Program-made: the position numbers and the translations under genes
Shown: positions 60,638-64,000 of the stretch, one piece after another
Layout of the letters: every line of letters starts with the position of its first letter
Position numbering within the stretch: position 1 is the stretch's first letter
Notes under the pieces: generated by a model
Database searches by the model: none
The model's input: only the letters and a program-made list of their open reading frames with translations
Told to the model about the DNA's origin: nothing
Source: Streptomyces fulvoviolaceus
GTDB lineage: Bacteria; Actinomycetota; Actinomycetes; Streptomycetales; Streptomycetaceae
DNA: 64,000 nucleotides
Reading direction: 5' to 3'
Assembly (NCBI RefSeq): GCF_000718165.1
Contig: NZ_JOEY01000008.1
Location: 124,001-188,000, forward strand

Positions 60638-61729
60638 TCAGGCGTTCTGGGCCGGTATGGGGTCGCTGACCTGCTCGGTCCGGTAGAGGCCCAACGCCTC
60701 CAGTACCGGGGTGTCGCTGACCGTGAACAGGTCCAGCGGCCCGTCCGCGAGCACGCGCTGGGAGGTCCACGACGGGACTGCGATCAGGTCGCCGGGGGCG
60801 ACGTCGTGCCGGACGCCGTCCAGGACGACCACACCCGTGCCGTGGAACACCGCGATGAGGACGGAGCCCGTGTGCCGCTGTTCCGGGGCAGTGTGGCCGG
60901 GCAGGTACCGGTGCATCTCGCAGCGCAGGGTGGGCAGGACGTCCCGACCGTTGGTGGGATCCGCGAACCGGATGTGCGCATGCCCGGTGCGGGCGGCCTC
61001 GGAGCTCGGCTCGGTCAGCTGGCCGGCCAGGGTCCGGTCGGTGTCCGCCCAGCGGTAGCGCAGCAACGGAGAGTGCGCGGGGGCGGGAGCGGACGCTCCG
61101 CCGGGCAGCAGTCCCGGCCCGCCGCCGAACTGCCGCTCGGAGGCGGAGCGTTCGGCGGTCGCCCCCTGTGCGGTACGGCCGTCGCCCGGCTCGAAGAACA
61201 CCGCGTCCAGTGCCTCGACCAGCGGCAGGTCCAGCGCGTCGAACCACGTCACCGGAGTGTCGCCGGGGTTGTGGTGCTCGTGCCAGGTCCAGCTCGGGGT
61301 CAGGATCAGATCCCCGGCGGCCATGTGCAGCGGGTCGCCGTCCACCAGCGTCCACACTCCCTCACCCTCGAGGACGAACCGCAGCGCGGCGGGCGTGTGC
61401 CGGTGGGCGGGGGCGGTCTCCCCGGCGCCGAGGTACTGCACGGCGCCCCACAGGGTGGCGGTGGCGTAGGGGGCTCCGTCAAGTCCGGGATTGCTCAGGG
61501 ACAACACCCTGCGGTCCCCGCCCCGGTCGATCGGAACGAGTTCCCCCGCCCTCTCGCCCAGGTCACGCAGTTCCTTGCCGCTCCAGCGATACGGCACGGC
61601 CTTCACGGACGGGGTCGGAGTCAGCAGCCCGCTCAGCTCCCACAGCGGCTGGAGATCCTTGTGCGCGATGTCCTCGTACAGAGTGTCCAGGGCGGCGTCA
61701 CCGGGTGCGTTGAAACGTCGTGTCGGCAT
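60638..61729 (-). CDS. Gentisate/salicylate-type ring-cleaving bicupin dioxygenase
   Basis: A 363-residue bicupin. The iron triad is intact: APAHRHTPAALRFVLEG gives H109 and H111, and SWTWHEHHNPGDTP gives H150. LQPLWELSGLLTPTPSVKAV is the N-terminal block. The second cupin has GPGHTAPEQRHTGSV-like features (PGHTAPEQRHTGSVLIAVFH) and ends with AVPSWTSQRVL. It resembles the bicupin at 24202 in HTxxALRFVxEGEGVWT, but the C-terminal half differs. ATG at 61729. Its substrate should be a hydroxylated aromatic acid; upstream genes in the operon suggest an unusual one. Confidence 0.88.
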   Translation of the reverse strand: MPTRRFNAPGDAALDTLYEDIAHKDLQPLWELSGLLTPTPSVKAVPYRWSGKELRDLGERAGELVPIDRGGDRRVLSLSNPGLDGAPYATATLWGAVQYLGAGETAPAHRHTPAALRFVLEGEGVWTLVDGDPLHMAAGDLILTPSWTWHEHHNPGDTPVTWFDALDLPLVEALDAVFFEPGDGRTAQGATAERSASERQFGGGPGLLPGGASAPAPAHSPLLRYRWADTDRTLAGQLTEPSSEAARTGHAHIRFADPTNGRDVLPTLRCEMHRYLPGHTAPEQRHTGSVLIAVFHGTGVVVLDGVRHDVAPGDLIAVPSWTSQRVLADGPLDLFTVSDTPVLEALGLYRTEQVSDPIPAQNA

Positions 61730-61911
61730 GACGCTCTCCTTTCTCCTTGTGATGCAGGTCCGTTGATTCCCGGAAGGTGGTTCGTGCGGGTACCAAACGG
61801 AAAGCCGAGGTCGACGCCAGGCATGGCCGTGACCACGCCCAGCGCGTGCCCCGGGGCCCGGCGGGTGACCGCCGGGCCCCGGGGCATCGGTGATGCGGCG
61901 GCCGGTGCCCT

Positions 61912-62082
61912 TCAGTCCACCGTCCACGCGTCGGCGCCGGTCAGCAGACGTTCGAGATCGGCGGGCTCCGCCTCCTGCGCCTGGCGCACCTGCGCGCGGG
62001 TGGCGTCGTCATAGGTGAACCGGATCACCACCCGGTCGAGCCGGACTGCGTCGGCCGCGGACGACGAGGTATGAGAGCGCAT
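61912..62082 (-). CDS. Small protein of unknown function (56 residues)
   Basis: A 56-residue open frame between the bicupin and the SRPBCC genes, too short for standard gene lists. It starts at ATG 62082, contains RLDRVVIRFTYDDATRAQV followed by RQAQEAEPADLERLLTG, and ends at TVD. The predicted strand-helix-helix is acidic and the residue usage looks like real coding. I do not recognise a family. Its place in the operon suggests a small accessory subunit of an oxygenase or carrier. The 182 bases between it and the bicupin start hold nothing else. Confidence 0.55.
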   Translation of the reverse strand: MRSHTSSSAADAVRLDRVVIRFTYDDATRAQVRQAQEAEPADLERLLTGADAWTVD

Positions 62083-62132
62083 ATTGCCTACCCTGCGAGT
62101 TCGGGACCCGCGCAACCGGGGCGGCCCCCGCG

Positions 62133-62750
62133 TCAGTTCGCCCCCGTCTCCTTCGCGTCGTCGGGGTACAGCGGGGGGATCTGGTCGAAGAACTCTTTCG
62201 CCGGCATGCCGTTGATCGTCTCGATGAATGCCATCGACAGCAGGTCGCCCGCGATATCCGGAACGGGGTCCGGCGACCGGGACATGTCCGCACCGACTGC
62301 CTGAGCCAAATCGCTCATATCGCGGTCCAGATTCGGAGCGATGACCGAGTCCCAAATGAACGGCTGGAGCTTCTCGCCAACCGGGGTCCGCCAGTTCCCC
62401 TTCATCCAGAGGGTCACCGAAGAGGTCTTCGAGTCGATCTCCTCGATCTTCCACCCTTCGCTGTGCGGGAAGGTGTCGAACTCCCCGGGAGGGGTGCTTT
62501 CGCCCCAGGCGATTTCGTAGTCACCGTACTTGGTGATGCGGGCCAGTCGGGTGTGGTCCCAGCCCAGGATCCGATGCAGGATCGGCACAACCATTCCGGT
62601 CTTCGGGTTGGTCGCCTCCGTCTCGGTACAGTCGATCGAGACATGGAACTGATCGAGGGTCATCGCCCTTCGAATGTCAGTCATGTGCTCCCATACCTGA
62701 TCCCTCGGCAGGTTCATTTCGACATGACGCACCATGTGCAACTGGCCCAT
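62133..62750 (-). CDS. SRPBCC (Bet v1-like) domain protein
   Basis: A 205-residue protein with a helix-grip fold. It has QLHMVRHVEMNLPRDQVWEH at the start, then SVTLWMKGNWRTPVGEKLQP and a long final helix. The N-terminal VRHVEMNLPRDQVWEHM is the typical SRPBCC opening (beta strand, then alpha1). Such proteins bind hydrophobic ligands and act as aromatases, cyclases or carriers. The C-terminal 60 residues (with SDLAQAVGADMSRSPD) go beyond the fold. It may hold the aromatic intermediate processed by the cupin enzymes. ATG at 62750; the upstream extension is a shadow of the next gene. Confidence 0.75.
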   Translation of the reverse strand: MGQLHMVRHVEMNLPRDQVWEHMTDIRRAMTLDQFHVSIDCTETEATNPKTGMVVPILHRILGWDHTRLARITKYGDYEIAWGESTPPGEFDTFPHSEGWKIEEIDSKTSSVTLWMKGNWRTPVGEKLQPFIWDSVIAPNLDRDMSDLAQAVGADMSRSPDPVPDIAGDLLSMAFIETINGMPAKEFFDQIPPLYPDDAKETGAN

Positions 62751-62835
62751 GTTTCTTTTCCTTGCGGCTCGATGGTTGTTTTCCGGCACCAGGTGACCGT
62801 TCGTACAGCGCCTGGCAGCGTGGGTTGAGGGCCGT

Positions 62836-63375
62836 TCACACGGTGGCAGGCGCGGGCCAGTTGTACGCGGCCAGGTCGATGCCGGGGTGGACGGTGGCGC
62901 ACTTCGGGCAGGTGCGGGCGGCTTCGTCCGAGGTGAAGCGGGCGCAGGCGGCCACGTACTGCTGCACGGGCGGAGTGTCGTTGTCGTGCTGCCACTCGTA
63001 GCGGTGCACTTCGGCATCGCAGGCCGCGCAGTACCAGGCCGCTCCGTGCCTGCCGGGATTGCGGCTGAGGTAGCGGAGGGTGACGCCTTCCTCGACGGGG
63101 ACGATCCGATGGGGGGTGCCGGCGGGGACGTAGACGTGATCGCCGATCTCCATCCTGAACCGCAGAACGGAGCTGTCGCGCAGGTGCACGTACGCCGATC
63201 CCGACAGGGCGCTGAGCACGGTGTCCTTCTCGCACAGCAGATGGAACGGCTGCGGCAGCCGATTGCGCGACAGGTAGACCTGCGGGTCGGTGTCGGCGGG
63301 CAGCACGGCGGCGTCCTCGTAGTCGCCGAACTCGCCGGCGGAAGCAAGTGCGTTGATCATGCGGCGGCGCGTCAT
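62836..63375 (-). CDS. Cupin protein with C-terminal double-CxxC zinc ribbon (HAO-like)
   Basis: A 179-residue protein: a single cupin (about 30-110, with PFHLLCEKDTVLSALSG and VYVPAGTPHRIVPVEEGVTL), then a rubredoxin/zinc-ribbon-like tail with WYCAACDAEVH (C116, C119) and TCPKCATVHP (C156, C159). This architecture is that of bacterial 3-hydroxyanthranilate 3,4-dioxygenase (about 175 residues). The catalytic H-x5-E spacing of that enzyme is not clearly present (H45, E49, H89), so the reaction may differ or the cupin may be structural. Its start overlaps the stop of the next gene upstream (ATGA), which has the same tail. Confidence 0.78.
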   Translation of the reverse strand: MTRRRMINALASAGEFGDYEDAAVLPADTDPQVYLSRNRLPQPFHLLCEKDTVLSALSGSAYVHLRDSSVLRFRMEIGDHVYVPAGTPHRIVPVEEGVTLRYLSRNPGRHGAAWYCAACDAEVHRYEWQHDNDTPPVQQYVAACARFTSDEAARTCPKCATVHPGIDLAAYNWPAPATV

Positions 63376-64000
63376 GACACCATCTCCTGCTTCTTCTCGC
63401 CCTGCGCCGCCTCCAACATCGCCAGGCGCGCGGCGTTGACTGCCGTTGTCTGCGTGACCACCCGCTCCCAGCCCCACGGCTCAGTGGGGAACAGGTCGTT
63501 GACGTGACCGCACGCCGCACAGGTGCGACCGGCCTCGGTGTTGCGGATCTCGGCGAACTCGGCCGATCCCAGGATGGTGGCGAACTGCCGCACCCGGGCA
63601 TCGGCCGCCCCGTGACGCTCGGCGTCGTAACCTTCGAGTCCGTACGGGGTGGCGCCGTACTCGTGCCGGACGATCTCCGCCTTGCACTTCTTGCACCGGG
63701 CGATCATCGCCTCGTTCTGCTCGCCCTCCTCCCCCTGATGCTGAGTGATCGTCAGCACGGTGAAGGCATCGGGGTCCGTCTCGTCGTGGAGAAACGAGTT
63801 GACGCCGTGCAGGTTCTGATTGGCCATGATCGTCCCTGCGCCGATCACGGACCCCCGCGCACCGTAGGAAACGGTGACCTCGTCCGCCTCGTTCCAGTGG
63901 AAGAAGTGTCCGTACGCCTTTCCGGGGCCGCCGATCAGAGCGGCGGCGCAGGGCACGATGGCACCGGGATGGTCGTAGGGGAACAAGGGGATGAGCTGGG
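63372..64000 (-). CDS. Second zinc-ribbon-tailed protein of the same type (N-terminus outside window)
   Basis: The frame is open to the window edge, so the N-terminus is missing; about 208 residues are visible. After a beta-rich region with DHPGAIVPCAAALIGGPGKA and HFFHWNEADEVTVSYGARGS comes a double-CxxC ribbon: ARCKKCKAEIVRHEYG and RTCAACGHVNDLFP, spaced like that of the neighbour but with a longer insert. A helix to EAAQGEKKQEMVS ends it. HFFHWNEADEV could be the cupin H-x5-E metal motif (H-W-N-E-A-D-E). It may thus be the catalytic partner of the 62836 protein in a two-component dioxygenase. Function otherwise unknown. Confidence 0.7.
   Translation of the reverse strand, partial: QLIPLFPYDHPGAIVPCAAALIGGPGKAYGHFFHWNEADEVTVSYGARGSVIGAGTIMANQNLHGVNSFLHDETDPDAFTVLTITQHQGEEGEQNEAMIARCKKCKAEIVRHEYGATPYGLEGYDAERHGAADARVRQFATILGSAEFAEIRNTEAGRTCAACGHVNDLFPTEPWGWERVVTQTTAVNAARLAMLEAAQGEKKQEMVS

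Noticed and set aside
1..64000. tRNA, rRNA and classical secondary-metabolite synthase genes
   Set aside because: Read through for these; none could be supported from the sequence.

Overview
The window looks like a chromosomal stretch of a Streptomyces or close relative. The base composition is very G+C-rich. GTG and TTG starts are common and genes within operons overlap at ATGA/GTGA. A maleylpyruvate isomerase of the mycothiol-dependent type also points to an actinomycete. No rRNA, tRNA, CRISPR array or polyketide/peptide synthetase was seen. It reads as an accessory catabolic region: many short operons for aromatic, sugar-acid and polysaccharide compounds, each beside its own regulator, separated by decayed genes.

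Left part (1-6.3 kb): the end of an ABC-2-like membrane protein, a MarR regulator, and a sugar-acid-type cluster. That cluster has an IclR regulator, an FAH hydrolase and a zinc alcohol dehydrogenase facing an SDR dehydrogenase, but its IlvD/Edd dehydratase is a wreck (2146-2710). Remnants of a P450, a TetR regulator and a Rieske ferredoxin lie around it.

Carbohydrate locus (6.3-17.3 kb): an intracellular MGH1/GH63-like glycosidase, a binding-protein-dependent sugar importer, a LacI repressor and two secreted clan GH-A-type hydrolases, one with CBM6/35-like modules and one with a ricin-B module. Between the repressor and the first secreted enzyme lie four copies of a palindrome, CGAACCGGTTCG or a one-base variant. 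Two of them sit at the expected start points of two well-formed divergent promoters.

Middle part (17.3-29 kb): relics of an MFS exporter and a GntR regulator, a TetR/SDR pair sharing a possible operator, a broken TniA/TnsB-type transposase, and a complete four-gene gentisate operon (3-hydroxybenzoate 6-hydroxylase type monooxygenase, maleylpyruvate isomerase, fumarylpyruvate hydrolase, gentisate 1,2-dioxygenase) with a divergent IclR regulator. A large ATPase-LuxR regulator follows.

Right part (29-64 kb): a nine-gene plus-strand cluster with ALDH, aryl-alcohol-type dehydrogenase, gentisate-like bicupin, FAD monooxygenase, amidohydrolase, beta-lactamase-fold hydrolase, MHS transporter, FAH hydrolase and class II aldolase. 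Then come a PAS-GAF-SpoIIE-ATPase phosphatase and a luciferase-type monooxygenase operon (flavin monooxygenase, CocE-like esterase, two SDRs, flavin reductase). An AcoR/Fis-type activator is flanked by two copies of a 13-base palindrome, one before the monooxygenase operon and one before an ALDH-carotenoid oxygenase operon. After these are a DUF3060 lipoprotein, an HxlR regulator with an MFS exporter, a LacI-controlled histidinol-dehydrogenase-like/SDR pair, and a minus-strand operon running off the window. That last operon holds a third bicupin/FAH pair, an SRPBCC protein and two small cupin-type proteins with double-CxxC zinc-ribbon tails. The recurring theme is one ring-cleaving bicupin plus one FAH hydrolase, present three times with different companions.
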